Positions 17,114-26,409 of a stretch of 64,000 nucleotides of DNA are shown here, one piece after another. Source of the DNA: Afipia massiliensis (GTDB lineage: Bacteria; Pseudomonadota; Alphaproteobacteria; Rhizobiales; Xanthobacteraceae); NCBI RefSeq assembly GCF_001006325.2, contig NZ_LBIA02000001.1:4431199-4495198 (forward strand), read 5' to 3'. Position numbers and translations under genes: made by a program. The notes under the pieces are model-generated. The model ran no database searches. It saw only the letters and a list, made by a program, of their open reading frames with translations, and was not told the origin of the DNA. Numbering within the stretch: the first letter of the stretch is position 1; every line of letters begins with the position of its first letter.

Positions 17114-18091
17114 GTGCCCCAAAAAGCCGAGATTAAGATCTTGCTGGCTCAGCCACGCGGGTTTTGTGCCGGCGTTGTGCGCGCGATCGAGATCGTCGAA
17201 CGCGCGCTCGAGAAGTACGGCCCGCCGGTCTATGTCCGCCACGAGATAGTGCACAACAAATACGTGGTCGAAAGCCTCAAGGCCAAGGGCGCGGTGTTCG
17301 TCGAAGATCTGCACGAGGTCCCGGCCAACGCGATCACGGTGTTCAGCGCCCATGGCGTCGCCAAGAGCGTCGAGGAAGAAGCCGCATCGCGCGGTCTTCC
17401 GGTTCTCAACGCCACCTGCCCTCTGGTCACGAAAGTTCACAATCAAGGCAAGCGCTACGTCTCCAAGGGACGCAAGCTGGTCCTGATCGGCCATGAAGGT
17501 CACCCGGAAGTCGTGGGCACCATGGGCCAGGTTCCCGGCCCCGTGATCCTCGTTCAGAGCGTCGAGGACGTTGCGGAACTCGATCTGCCGAACGACGAAC
17601 CGATGGCCTATATCACCCAGACCACGCTCAGCGTCGACGACACCCGCGATATCATCGCGGCCCTCGAGGACCGCTTCAGTGACCTCGAAGGCCCGGATAC
17701 CCGCGACATCTGCTACGCGACACAAAACCGCCAGTCTTCGGTGCGAGACCTCAGCAAGCTCGTCGACGTCATTCTGGTGGTCGGCGCAACCAACAGTTCC
17801 AACTCCAACCGCCTCCGCGAAATCGGGACCGAAGTTGGCGTCCCGAGTTATCTCATCGCCGATGGCAGCCAGCTCAATCCTGAATGGTTGAAAGACGCGA
17901 AGACCGTCGGCATCACCGCGGGCGCCTCGGCGCCGGAGGTGCTGGTGGACGATGTGATTGACGCCCTGCGGAGAATCGGACCGGTGACAGTGTCCGTACT
18001 GCCGGGCCGGGAGGAGAATATCGAATTCCGACTGCCGGCCGAGCTGACCCAACGCCAGCCGCGCCCCTCTCCCGTGATGCAAGAAAGATAA
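17114..18091 (+). CDS. ispH: 4-hydroxy-3-methylbut-2-enyl diphosphate reductase
   Basis: A 325-residue iron-sulfur enzyme for the last MEP step, making IPP and DMAPP. The three cluster cysteines are seen in [13 protein letters not shown] (Cys18), [11 protein letters not shown] and [10 protein letters not shown]. Substrate-binding motifs [24 protein letters not shown] and TNSSNSNRL are intact. The start chosen is GTG at 17114, giving [16 protein letters not shown], four bases after the dxs stop. An ATG at 17069 would overlap dxs by 41 bp and add a non-conserved extension. Translation is probably coupled to dxs. The C-terminal 15 residues are a non-conserved polar tail. Confidence 0.94.
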   Translation: MPQKAEIKILLAQPRGFCAGVVRAIEIVERALEKYGPPVYVRHEIVHNKYVVESLKAKGAVFVEDLHEVPANAITVFSAHGVAKSVEEEAASRGLPVLNATCPLVTKVHNQGKRYVSKGRKLVLIGHEGHPEVVGTMGQVPGPVILVQSVEDVAELDLPNDEPMAYITQTTLSVDDTRDIIAALEDRFSDLEGPDTRDICYATQNRQSSVRDLSKLVDVILVVGATNSSNSNRLREIGTEVGVPSYLIADGSQLNPEWLKDAKTVGITAGASAPEVLVDDVIDALRRIGPVTVSVLPGREENIEFRLPAELTQRQPRPSPVMQER

Positions 18092-18097
18092 ACATTC

Positions 18098-19294
18098 ATG
18101 GCGATACCTTTTTTCAAAGAGATCAAGATCGGCTCCTATCTCGTCAAGCAGAAGCTGCTTGGCCGCAAGCGCTATCCTCTGGTGCTGATGCTGGAGCCGT
18201 TGTTCCGCTGCAACCTCGCCTGCGTGGGCTGCGGCAAGATCGATTATCCCGATGCGATCCTGAACCGCCGCATGTCGGCGCAGGAATGCTGGGACGCGGC
18301 CGACGAATGCGGCGCGCCGATGGTCGCGATCCCGGGCGGCGAACCGCTGATCCACAAGGAGATCGGCGAAATCGTGCGCGGCCTGGTCGAGCGCAAGAAG
18401 TTCGTCTCGCTCTGCACCAACGCACTGCTGCTCGAGAAGAAGCTCGATCTGTTCGAGCCCTCGCCTTACCTGTTCTTCTCGGTGCATCTCGACGGCCTGA
18501 AGGATCATCACGACAAGGCCGTGTCACAGAAGGGCGTGTTCGACCGGGCCGTGTCCGCGATCAAGGCTGCCAAGGCTCGTGGCTTCACCGTGAACGTCAA
18601 TGCGACAATCTTCGACGGCCATGCCGCCGAGGACATCGCGAAGTTCCTCGACTTCACCACCGAGCTCGGCGTCGGCGTCTCGATGTCGCCGGGCTATGCC
18701 TATGAGCGTGCACCGGATCAGGAGCACTTCCTGAACCGCACCAAGACCAAGAAGCTGTTCCGCGACGTGTTCGCGCTTGGCAAGGGCAAGAAGTGGAATT
18801 TCATGCACTCTGGCCTGTTCCTCGACTTCCTGGCCGGCAACCAGAACTTCGAGTGCGAGCCGTGGGGCATGCCTGCGCGCAACATCTTCGGATGGCAGAA
18901 GCCCTGTTATCTGCTCGGCGAAGGCTATACCAAGACCTTCAAGGAGCTGATGGAAACCACTGACTGGGATACCTACGGCACCGGTAAGTATGAGAAGTGC
19001 GCCGACTGCATGGCGCACTGCGGCTACGAGCCGACGGCTGCCAACGCTGCTGTCAGCAATCCATTCAAGGCCCTGAAGGTCTCGCTGTTCGGCATCAAGA
19101 CCGAAGGTCCCATGGCGCCTGAAATCGACATGTCGAAGCAACGTCCGGCGCAGTACGTTTTTTCGTCGGAAGTGCAGAAGCGCCTGTCGGAAATTCGTGC
19201 CGATGAAGCAAAGGCGGCGGAAGCCAAGGCCGCGAAACTCGCTGCCGCAACAGCAGACGCCAAGTCGGCCCAGAGCGCTTCGACCGCAGCCTGA
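18098..19294 (+). CDS. hpnH: HpnH, radical SAM enzyme making adenosylhopane
   Basis: A 398-residue radical SAM protein. The cluster cysteines are in RCNLACVGCGK (Cys38, 42, 45, a CX3CX2C motif), followed by the GGE-type sequence IPGGEPLIHKE. A SPASM-like cysteine set follows in NFECEPWG and KCADCMAHCGYEPTAA. HpnH adds the 5'-deoxyadenosyl radical to diploptene, the first side-chain step of C35 hopanoids. Residues after about 365 form a Lys/Ala-rich tail that is probably disordered. It starts 6 bp after ispH and is the last gene before the terminator at 19314-19350. Confidence 0.95.
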   Translation: MAIPFFKEIKIGSYLVKQKLLGRKRYPLVLMLEPLFRCNLACVGCGKIDYPDAILNRRMSAQECWDAADECGAPMVAIPGGEPLIHKEIGEIVRGLVERKKFVSLCTNALLLEKKLDLFEPSPYLFFSVHLDGLKDHHDKAVSQKGVFDRAVSAIKAAKARGFTVNVNATIFDGHAAEDIAKFLDFTTELGVGVSMSPGYAYERAPDQEHFLNRTKTKKLFRDVFALGKGKKWNFMHSGLFLDFLAGNQNFECEPWGMPARNIFGWQKPCYLLGEGYTKTFKELMETTDWDTYGTGKYEKCADCMAHCGYEPTAANAAVSNPFKALKVSLFGIKTEGPMAPEIDMSKQRPAQYVFSSEVQKRLSEIRADEAKAAEAKAAKLAAATADAKSAQSASTAA

Positions 19295-19313
19295 TTTCCA
19301 ACCACATCCACTT

Positions 19314-19350
19314 AAAAAAGGCGCGAGCATTGCTCGCGCCTTTTTTCTTT
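19314..19350. terminator. Bidirectional intrinsic terminator between hpnH and hpnG
   Basis: The stem GGCGCGAG/CTCGCGCC with a 5-base loop is flanked by six A on the left and six T on the right. It therefore forms a strong U-tract terminator on both strands and closes the two convergent hopanoid operons. Confidence 0.95.
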
Positions 19351-19372
19351 AGGGATGGTCGTGAACGTGGCG

Positions 19373-20068
19373 TCAGCCCAGAGCTTCTCGGCAGCCGCGC
19401 AACGAACGCAGCGCGCGGCTAAAGTCGCGTCCCGTCGAAATCAGGTGCGGGATCGTTTTCGGGTTACGCGCGATTCCGCGCATCACCTTCCACATATCGA
19501 CGTTACCGTTCGGCTTGATCGCACTCATCGTCAATTCAGGCAGTGCGCGATGCGCCGGATCGCTGATGACGCGCACCGCCGCGAACGGCAGGCCGTTGGC
19601 CTCCGCGTAGCGCGCGGCGATGTGGCTTTCCATGTCGACGGCATCGGCGCCGCTGGTGGCGCGCAGCGCGGCCTTGGCGATCTGACCGGTCACCACTTCC
19701 TCGACACCGGCGAGAATTCCAGGGACCACTGATGTGCGTCGGCGCTTCGCCGGCAGCGCGACGAGATTTTCAGTCAGCGCCGCGGCGGTAGACCAACGCT
19801 GCTTGCCGGCGATGATCTCAGAGGCAATGATGACGTCACCGGATTTCAGTTCAGGATTGAGCCCGCCTGCGACGCCAAAACTCACGATGCCGCGAATGCT
19901 CGCCGGATCAAACGACGTCATCATCTCGCGGAGTTGAACTGGATTGCTGGAACTGCAGATGACGGTGAGACCAGGCCCGGCAGCGATGCGGGCCTCCTGT
20001 TTCAAGCCAGTAACAATCAGGACTGGCAGCCCGTCGTGTGCGGCGTCCCCGCCCGCGCCTATAATCAC
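19373..20068 (-). CDS. hpnG: HpnG, adenosylhopane nucleosidase (phosphorylase fold)
   Basis: A 231-residue protein of the MTA/SAH nucleosidase (PNP/UDP phosphorylase) superfamily. The motif region includes IRGIVSFGVAGGLNPELKSGD, EEVVTGQIAKAALRATSGADAVDMES (the ribose-binding DMES-type motif) and AVRVISDPAHRALPE. HpnG removes adenine from adenosylhopane, leading to ribosylhopane. Its start codon overlaps the shc stop codon by 4 bp (ATGA), so translation is coupled. It is the last gene of the leftward hopanoid operon, ahead of the shared terminator. Confidence 0.93.
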   Translation of the reverse strand: MIIGAGGDAAHDGLPVLIVTGLKQEARIAAGPGLTVICSSSNPVQLREMMTSFDPASIRGIVSFGVAGGLNPELKSGDVIIASEIIAGKQRWSTAAALTENLVALPAKRRRTSVVPGILAGVEEVVTGQIAKAALRATSGADAVDMESHIAARYAEANGLPFAAVRVISDPAHRALPELTMSAIKPNGNVDMWKVMRGIARNPKTIPHLISTGRDFSRALRSLRGCREALG

Positions 20069-22038
20069 ATTCCGATCCCCACGAAGCGGCTGTTAGTATT
20101 ACGCAGATTCCGATACCGCGCCAGCGCCCACAGCGGGAAGAACTTAGAATACCCGTGGTATCGCAAATAGAACACACGTGGGAACCCGCCCCCGGTGTAC
20201 TGCGGCTCGGTCCAGAGACCATCCTTGGTCTGATTTTGAATCAAATAGGCAATGCCACGCTGAGTCGCGGGATGATCCACCTTCCCCGCAGCCATCAGAG
20301 CCAGCGTCGCCCAGGCCGTCTGCGAGGCACTGGTTTCCGACTTCACATAACCCTTGTAATCGAGCCGGTAGCTGTTGCCGTCCTCGCCCCAACCCCCGTC
20401 GCTGTTCTGAATCGAGATCAGCCAGTCGGCGCCCTTCGCCATCACCGAATCGCTGTGATCGACGCCGGCAGCGTTCAGCGCGCAGAGCACAGACCACGTT
20501 CCGTAGATGTAGTTGACGCCCCAGCGCCCGAACCACGAGCCGTCAGGCAACTGCGTGCGGCGAAGATACTCGATGCCGCGGGCCAGCGCCTCACTGGTCT
20601 TGGCCGTTTCGCCAAGCTGCGCCAGCATCGAGACACAACGCGCGGTGACGTCCTCGGTCGGCGGATCAAGCAGCGCGCCATGATCCGAGAACGGAATGTT
20701 GTTCAGATAGTATTCGAGATTGTCGGCATCGAACGCGGCCCAGCCGCCATCCTTGCTTTGCAGGCCCAGCAGCCATTCGCGGCCGCGCGCGATCGCCTCA
20801 TCGTATTTGGTGCCGGCTTGCAGCGTGCCGCGTGCGCGGTCCATCGCCATGACGACGACAGCGGTGTCATCGAGATCCGGATAATGCGCATTGTTGTATT
20901 GGAACGCCCAACCGCCGGGACGCACGCCCGGCCGCTTCTCGATCCAGTCGCCCTCAACGTCGAGCACCTGCTTCGGCTTCAGCCAGTCCAGCGCGGCCTT
21001 GGCCAACGCTTCAGCCTTTTCGCCGCCGACTTCGATCATGGCGTGTGCGGCCAGCGCCGTGTCCCAGATCGGCGACACGCACGGCTGGCAGTAGGCCTCA
21101 TCGTCCTTGATCACGAGCAGGTTTTCGATCGACTGCCGCGCCAGCACGTAGTGAGGATGATCCTTCGGATAACCAAGAAGGTCGTGCATCATCACGGTGT
21201 TGGCCATCGCCGGGAAGATTGCACCGAGACCGTCAACGCCGTTCAAGCGTTCGGTGACGAAAGCCACCGCCTTGTCGATCGCGCGCTGGCGGCTCTTCTT
21301 CGGAAAGAATGGGTCAACCACGCGCAGCACGGCATCGAGGATGCTGAAGCCCGTGAACCAGAGATGACTCTGATGCGGTGCTTTCGCCGTCATGCCGATG
21401 GACTTCGGGTCTTCCAGGAAAAGTTCATCGATGCCGACACCGAGCGGGTTGCGCGCGCGCGGCTTCTTGTTCATCAGCACCAGCAGTGGCACGATCACGG
21501 TCCGCGCCCAATACGAAATCTTGGTCAGATGGATTGGAAACCAGCGCGGCAGCAGCATGATCTCCACCGGCATCATCGGTGCCGCACGCCAGGTGACGAC
21601 GCCGAACAGTGCCAGCATGATACGGGTGAAGACGTTGCTCTTGATCGCGCCACCGCGGCGGAGCATCTCCTCGCGCGCTTTTTTCATATGTGGCGCGTCC
21701 ACGGAATCGCCGATCATCTTGAGCGCGAAGTAAGCCTTCACGCTAGCGCTCATGTCGAACTCGTGGCCATAGAACAGCGACCAGCCGCCGTTCTCGTTCT
21801 GGATGCGGCGCAGGTAATTGCCGATCTTGGCTTCCAGCACGGCATCGACAGGCTCGGCCAAATAGTGCCGCAGCAAAACGTACTCAGCCGGAATCGTCGC
21901 GTCGGCCTCCAGTTCGAACACCCAGTGTCCGTCAGGCTTGCGCGTATCCAGAATCGCGCTGCTGGCAGCCGCGATACTGCTTTCAAGGGCCGGCGCGGTG
22001 GGCGCAGCAGCGGCCTTATGGTCTTCAAGAAGAGTCAT
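20065..22038 (-). CDS. shc (hpnF): Squalene-hopene cyclase
   Basis: A 657-residue membrane-associated class II terpene cyclase. The catalytic DxDD motif is seen in YPDLDDTAVV (Asp388-Asp391), which protonates squalene. Several QW repeats are present, for example QNENGGWSLF, QSKDGGWAAF, LPDGSWFGRWG, QNSDGGWGED and QTKDGLW. It folds squalene into hopene/hopanol in one step and is the committed enzyme of the pathway. Length is typical of proteobacterial Shc. It lies 22 bp after hpnE and overlaps hpnG by 4 bp. Confidence 0.97.
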   Translation of the reverse strand: MTLLEDHKAAAAPTAPALESSIAAASSAILDTRKPDGHWVFELEADATIPAEYVLLRHYLAEPVDAVLEAKIGNYLRRIQNENGGWSLFYGHEFDMSASVKAYFALKMIGDSVDAPHMKKAREEMLRRGGAIKSNVFTRIMLALFGVVTWRAAPMMPVEIMLLPRWFPIHLTKISYWARTVIVPLLVLMNKKPRARNPLGVGIDELFLEDPKSIGMTAKAPHQSHLWFTGFSILDAVLRVVDPFFPKKSRQRAIDKAVAFVTERLNGVDGLGAIFPAMANTVMMHDLLGYPKDHPHYVLARQSIENLLVIKDDEAYCQPCVSPIWDTALAAHAMIEVGGEKAEALAKAALDWLKPKQVLDVEGDWIEKRPGVRPGGWAFQYNNAHYPDLDDTAVVVMAMDRARGTLQAGTKYDEAIARGREWLLGLQSKDGGWAAFDADNLEYYLNNIPFSDHGALLDPPTEDVTARCVSMLAQLGETAKTSEALARGIEYLRRTQLPDGSWFGRWGVNYIYGTWSVLCALNAAGVDHSDSVMAKGADWLISIQNSDGGWGEDGNSYRLDYKGYVKSETSASQTAWATLALMAAGKVDHPATQRGIAYLIQNQTKDGLWTEPQYTGGGFPRVFYLRYHGYSKFFPLWALARYRNLRNTNSRFVGIGM

Positions 22039-22060
22039 GGAACTCCGTAAAATGCTGAAT

Positions 22061-23320
22061 TTATTGCATTTTCAGGGCCATATCGGCAGCCTGATCACCT
22101 GAGCGGATAGCCCCCTCAATGGTCGCTGGCAGTCCCGTATCAGTCCAGTCGCCCGCGAGGAACAGGTTTTTCCAATCGGTGGCAGTCCCTGGACGCATGG
22201 CATTTTGTTCCGGAGTTGCCTCAAATGTGGCGCGGCGTTCACGCACGATCTGCCACGGCGGCAGCGGCCCGTTCGCCACCTCATCGCCGAGGCCTGCGGC
22301 CTTGCAGATGTCGCGCCAGATATCGCGCGCCAATTGTTCACGCGGCACATTCACCAGCCGATCGGCATTGCTAATGGTGATCGACAGCCGCTGCGGGAAC
22401 GCAAACAGCCATTCGATCAATCCACCGACCACGCCCATCATCGGCGGCATGTTGTCCGGCGGGTCGTAGCGGAAATGCGCATTGACGATCGCGCGGAATT
22501 TTGTCGGCGCCTTCAACCCGAGCAGAATGGATGACGCAGCACGCGGCGGCACTGCGAGCACGACAACATCGCTCGGTCCAACGGTGACCGTGTCGTCGCC
22601 GAACTCCAGCGCCGAGATGGTCTCGCCTGCCATCAGCACCTGACGCAATTCATGGCCGAAGTTGAGCGAGGCGCCCTTCTCGCGCAGCAGTTTGAGCGCT
22701 GGATCGACCAGAACGGCGCTGAGCCCCTCGCGCGCAATCAGCGGACGACACGACTTTCCGCCCGCAAGCAGCGTCTCGCGCACAATAGCGCCTGCGAGTC
22801 CCGCGGAGCCTTCCGGTGGATCGACGTTCAGCGCCGCAAGCAGCAGCGGCTGCACCAGACGTTCATACAGCTTGCCATCGCACTTCACGGTTTTGCCGAC
22901 CAGCGCATCGGCCCCCGCCCAAATCACCGGCGCCAATGCGAGGTAGTCGCTCACGCTCGTGTCCGGGACACGGCGCGACTTGTCGAATACCCATGTCGGC
23001 AAGCGGCCATTGCCAAGATCAAGCATCCAGCGCTTGTCGGTTTTCAGATCAACAAAACTGAACTGCGCGCGCTCCGGTCCCACAAGACCGGCCTCGCTCC
23101 CGATCGCCAGCGCATAAGACCGCGCATGGAGATTGCCCGACAGCAAGAGATGATTGCCGTTGTCGATGACGAGATCGGTCGCGGCGTCGTAGTACGAGCG
23201 GCAACGGCCACCGGCCTGCTGCGTCGCTTCATGGACGTGAACCTGAAATCCTTCATTCGCGAGCCGAACGGCCGCGGCCAGGCCGGAGACCCCGGCGCCA
23301 ATGATATGAGCTTTTGCCAT
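22061..23320 (-). CDS. hpnE: HpnE, FAD-dependent hydroxysqualene dehydroxylase
   Basis: A 419-residue flavoprotein of the amine oxidase/phytoene desaturase fold. The dinucleotide-binding motif is at the N-terminus (IIGAGVSGLAAAVRLANEGF, then HEATQQAGGRCRSYYD), and the second FAD segment LFLAGDWTDTGLPATIEGAIRSG is near the C-terminus. HpnE reduces hydroxysqualene to squalene, the third step of the HpnC/D/E route. Its start overlaps the hpnD stop by one base (TGATG), so it is translationally coupled. Confidence 0.94.
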   Translation of the reverse strand: MAKAHIIGAGVSGLAAAVRLANEGFQVHVHEATQQAGGRCRSYYDAATDLVIDNGNHLLLSGNLHARSYALAIGSEAGLVGPERAQFSFVDLKTDKRWMLDLGNGRLPTWVFDKSRRVPDTSVSDYLALAPVIWAGADALVGKTVKCDGKLYERLVQPLLLAALNVDPPEGSAGLAGAIVRETLLAGGKSCRPLIAREGLSAVLVDPALKLLREKGASLNFGHELRQVLMAGETISALEFGDDTVTVGPSDVVVLAVPPRAASSILLGLKAPTKFRAIVNAHFRYDPPDNMPPMMGVVGGLIEWLFAFPQRLSITISNADRLVNVPREQLARDIWRDICKAAGLGDEVANGPLPPWQIVRERRATFEATPEQNAMRPGTATDWKNLFLAGDWTDTGLPATIEGAIRSGDQAADMALKMQ

Positions 23321-24159
23321 CAGATAAATGCGTACCGAATGAGAATGAAAATCTTTGCTGCCTTGCTGAGCTTGACCGGCTTGCGCGGCAACGCGAAACC
23401 ACGCTCAACCAGCTTTTCGAGAATCGCGTGGTAATATTCCGACATGATTTTCGGCGCGCGAACCACGCGGCGTGAATTGCGCGCCATGATGTCGTTCGAC
23501 TTGGCGAAGTGATCCCGCGCCTGCTTTAAAATACCCTCGCACACGCGCGGCAGCCGCGGATCGGATGCGACCACCAACGGATCGTTCGACATGACACCGG
23601 CGGCGTTGAGGTCTTCGCGCGGCAGGTAAAGCCGACCGAGACCGGCGTCCTCATCAATGTCGCGCAGAATATTGGTCAGTTGAAGGGCACGGCCGAGGTG
23701 GTGCGCCAGCAGGATTCCGTCGTCTTCTCCAAGACCGAACACCCGCACCGACAGTCGTCCGACCGCACTCGCAACCCGGTCGCAGTAAAGGTCAAGCGTC
23801 CGCGCATCCGGCGCACGGATGTCGGCGGGCACGTCCATCTCCATGCCGTCGATAATGGCGATAAAATCATCGCGGCGCAGACCAAACCGCTTCACCGACG
23901 ACACATAGTCGTGCAGATGCTGCGGCGGATGTCCGGCATAAAGCGCATCGATATCGCGCCGCCACTGATCCAGCGCTTTCAGCCGATCGGGGCGTGGCCC
24001 GTCGGAATCGGCGATGTCATCGACCTGACGGCAGAAGCTGTAGATCTGGAACATCGCCTCGCGCTGCTCGCGCGGCAGAATACGCATCGCTGCATAGAAC
24101 GAACTGCCGGAGGCGGAACCTTCGGGCGTAACTTGCGATGTGGCGTCAGCAGCGGTCAT
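23320..24159 (-). CDS. hpnD: HpnD, presqualene diphosphate synthase
   Basis: A 279-residue member of the squalene/phytoene synthase family. Both Asp-rich motifs are present: CRQVDDIADSDG and LTNILRDIDEDAGLGRLYLP. RIL-PREQREAMFQIYSFCR at the N-terminus is typical. HpnD condenses two farnesyl diphosphates to presqualene diphosphate, which HpnC then hydrolyses. The start is 6 bp after the hpnC stop codon and the stop overlaps the hpnE start. Confidence 0.94.
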   Translation of the reverse strand: MTAADATSQVTPEGSASGSSFYAAMRILPREQREAMFQIYSFCRQVDDIADSDGPRPDRLKALDQWRRDIDALYAGHPPQHLHDYVSSVKRFGLRRDDFIAIIDGMEMDVPADIRAPDARTLDLYCDRVASAVGRLSVRVFGLGEDDGILLAHHLGRALQLTNILRDIDEDAGLGRLYLPREDLNAAGVMSNDPLVVASDPRLPRVCEGILKQARDHFAKSNDIMARNSRRVVRAPKIMSEYYHAILEKLVERGFALPRKPVKLSKAAKIFILIRYAFI

Positions 24160-24165
24160 GATGCA

Positions 24166-25044
24166 TCACGCGCCGGAAACATGACGAACGACCGGCGTCT
24201 GCCCGGTCGCACGCTGGTACAGGGCGCGCGCCATGGCGGACAGCGCAACGCCCAGCATCTGCTGCTTGGAGAGGTGAACGCGCTCGCTCAACGGATCGCG
24301 GACCTTCAGCAGATTGACGATCCTGTCGGCGAAGGCATCGATCACGGCAATCTCCAGCCCGAGGCGCGTATCCTTCACCTGAGCGGGAAGCGAACGCCCC
24401 TTGTTCAGAAGCGCTTCAGTCCGGCGCGCCAGATCTTGCAGGCATTTCAGCAAGGCCGGCGGCGCGTGCCCCTCGCCGAGCATCTCCACTGTCGCACCGG
24501 CGGCGGCAAGCGCGTCGCGCGGGATATAGACGCGGTCGAGGTCGAGATAGTCCTTCCCGCAATCCTGCAGGTGGTTGTTGATCTGCAAAGCCGCGCAGAT
24601 CGCATCGGACGCCGCCCAGGTCGAACGGTCCTCGCCGTGGACATCCAGCATGAAGCGGCCAACCGGCATCGCCGAGAGCGAGCAGTAATGGATCAGTTCG
24701 TCCCAGTTCTCGTAACGCAGCTTGGTGACATCGAGACGAAAGGCGTTCAGCAAATCCTGCGCATGCTTCGGCGACATTGCGCGCTCGGCAAATGCAGCCC
24801 GCAACGCCACGGCTTCAGGCTGGCTGTCGCCCTTGCCGAGCAATTCAGCCTCCAGCAAATCAAGCTTGTCGAGCTTGTCCTGAGGCGCAAGCGACGCATG
24901 ATCGGCAACGTCGTCACCGGTGCGCACGAAGTTGTAGAACGCAAGAATCAGCGCGCGATGGCGCGGATGAATGATCCACGACGCGACCGGAAAGTTCTCG
25001 TCCTTATGGCCTTTGCCTGAACGCAATTCGCCTGCTGTTGTCAT
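24166..25044 (-). CDS. hpnC: HpnC, hydroxysqualene synthase
   Basis: A 292-residue paralogue of HpnD in the squalene/phytoene synthase family. It shows GHKDENFPVASWIIHPRHR at the N-terminus, which is characteristic of HpnC, and Asp-rich motifs VRTGDDVADHA and NHLQDCGKDYLDLDRVYIP. HpnC turns presqualene diphosphate into hydroxysqualene. The ATG at 25044 overlaps the hpnB stop (TAATG). The frame is open for 134 more codons upstream, but that stretch is antisense-like, lies inside hpnB and has no family similarity. Confidence 0.94.
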   Translation of the reverse strand: MTTAGELRSGKGHKDENFPVASWIIHPRHRALILAFYNFVRTGDDVADHASLAPQDKLDKLDLLEAELLGKGDSQPEAVALRAAFAERAMSPKHAQDLLNAFRLDVTKLRYENWDELIHYCSLSAMPVGRFMLDVHGEDRSTWAASDAICAALQINNHLQDCGKDYLDLDRVYIPRDALAAAGATVEMLGEGHAPPALLKCLQDLARRTEALLNKGRSLPAQVKDTRLGLEIAVIDAFADRIVNLLKVRDPLSERVHLSKQQMLGVALSAMARALYQRATGQTPVVRHVSGA

Positions 25045-26249
25045 TACGAACTGGATACCTGTGCCTGGGCGCGGCCTTTCCACATTCCGCCACGTCCCTG
25101 AAAGTGCTGGACTGCGGAATTGACCGTGAACACCATGTAAGCGATTGCGATTGCGGGGAGCGCGAGCCCCCAAAGCGCGGACTGCCCATAATATCGCAGG
25201 GTGGGCTGGAACGCGAGCGCCATCAGCGCCCATGCCGCCACAGCAAATACCGCAGCAAAACCGTGGCCGAACAGTGCGATCAGCACGGGCGCCAGATATA
25301 CGAGGCACATGCCAAGAATGGTTCCGATCAGGATTGCCACCGAGTATCGCAGTTGCGCGTAGGCCGACCGCGAAATCATATGCCCGACATTGGCGATGGT
25401 ATCCGATGCACGAACGCTTTTCACGTCCTGCGAAAAACCGAGCCACACCGCCCCCTGCGTCTTCAGCCGCGCGCCGAGGGCGCAGTCGTCGATCAGCGAT
25501 CCGCGGATCGCATCAATGCCGCCGGCATTTTTCAGCGCATCCCAGCGGGCAAGAATGCAGCCGCCAGCCGCAGCAGCGGTCGAGCGCGAGGGGTCGCGAA
25601 CCCAGCCGAACGGGTAAAGCATTCCGAAGAAGAAGATGAACGCGGGGATCAGGTATTTTTCCGCAAAGCTCTCACAACGAAGCTTCGCCATCACGGACGT
25701 CATCGCGAACTTGTCATTCTGTGCACGCGCGACGAGCCGCATCAGCACATCACCGGAGTAAACGATGTCCGCGTCTGTCAGCAGGACGTAATCTGGCGGC
25801 GATGAACGGCCCTCGACCTTCGTGAGGCCCTGCTTCAGCGCCCACAGCTTGCCGGTCCAGCCGGATGGGAGCGGACGCCCCTGCAACACCGTGAGACGAT
25901 CCGAAGCACCAATCGCGGCGGCGGCATCGCTCGCAATCTGCGAGGTGGCATCCTGGCTTTGGTCGTCAACCAGGATCATCGACAACTCACCGGGATAAGG
26001 CTGGCTCAAAACCGACGTCACGCAGGCACCGACGCCCGCAGCCTCGTCCCGCGCCGGCACGACGACAGCAATCGATGGCCAATTCATAAAGCCGGGTGCT
26101 GGCGCGAGGTCATCGAATTTCTGCGTTCGCCAGAAATCACCCCGGGCCGCGATCAGATAGACCCAGATCGCGAGAGCGAGCACAGCAATGACCAATGAGA
26201 TTTGAGCAGACAATTCAGGCTCACGAGCAGGGTTGAACGGCGATGGCAC
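25044..26249 (-). CDS. hpnB: HpnB, membrane-bound glycosyltransferase-like hopanoid protein
   Basis: A 401-residue GT2-type glycosyltransferase. A membrane helix at about residues 15-35 anchors it. The GT-A domain carries VVVPARDEAAGVGACVTSVL, ILVDDQSQDAT and the metal-binding LLTDADIVYSGD, followed by GSLIDDCALGARLK. Three or four C-terminal hydrophobic segments end with QGRGGMWKGRAQ. HpnB is found with hpnCDE in many hopanoid producers; its exact acceptor is not established. It begins the tightly packed hpnBCDEFG string. Confidence 0.9.
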   Translation of the reverse strand: MPSPFNPAREPELSAQISLVIAVLALAIWVYLIAARGDFWRTQKFDDLAPAPGFMNWPSIAVVVPARDEAAGVGACVTSVLSQPYPGELSMILVDDQSQDATSQIASDAAAAIGASDRLTVLQGRPLPSGWTGKLWALKQGLTKVEGRSSPPDYVLLTDADIVYSGDVLMRLVARAQNDKFAMTSVMAKLRCESFAEKYLIPAFIFFFGMLYPFGWVRDPSRSTAAAAGGCILARWDALKNAGGIDAIRGSLIDDCALGARLKTQGAVWLGFSQDVKSVRASDTIANVGHMISRSAYAQLRYSVAILIGTILGMCLVYLAPVLIALFGHGFAAVFAVAAWALMALAFQPTLRYYGQSALWGLALPAIAIAYMVFTVNSAVQHFQGRGGMWKGRAQAQVSSS

Positions 26250-26409
26250 AGGCCTCCGCCGCAGTCGATTAGCAGGTTCGCGCCTCCTAGCACAATCCTC
26301 TGTTAGATGGAAATATCTCTGTTATTTCAGTGTTTTATGGTGATGTTTCGAGACTGCCGGATACCCGATGGGGCGGGTCCGGCGCATTCAGGCCGATTCA
26401 GGGAACCGG

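Noticed and set aside
17087..18511. A minus-strand open frame of 474 codons opposite ispH and hpnH.
   Set aside because: It crosses two certain genes on the other strand and shows no family motif.
20155..22050. A plus-strand open frame of 631 codons opposite shc.
   Set aside because: It mirrors a certain gene in high-GC DNA, has no recognisable domain and is rich in Arg/His, typical of antisense frames.
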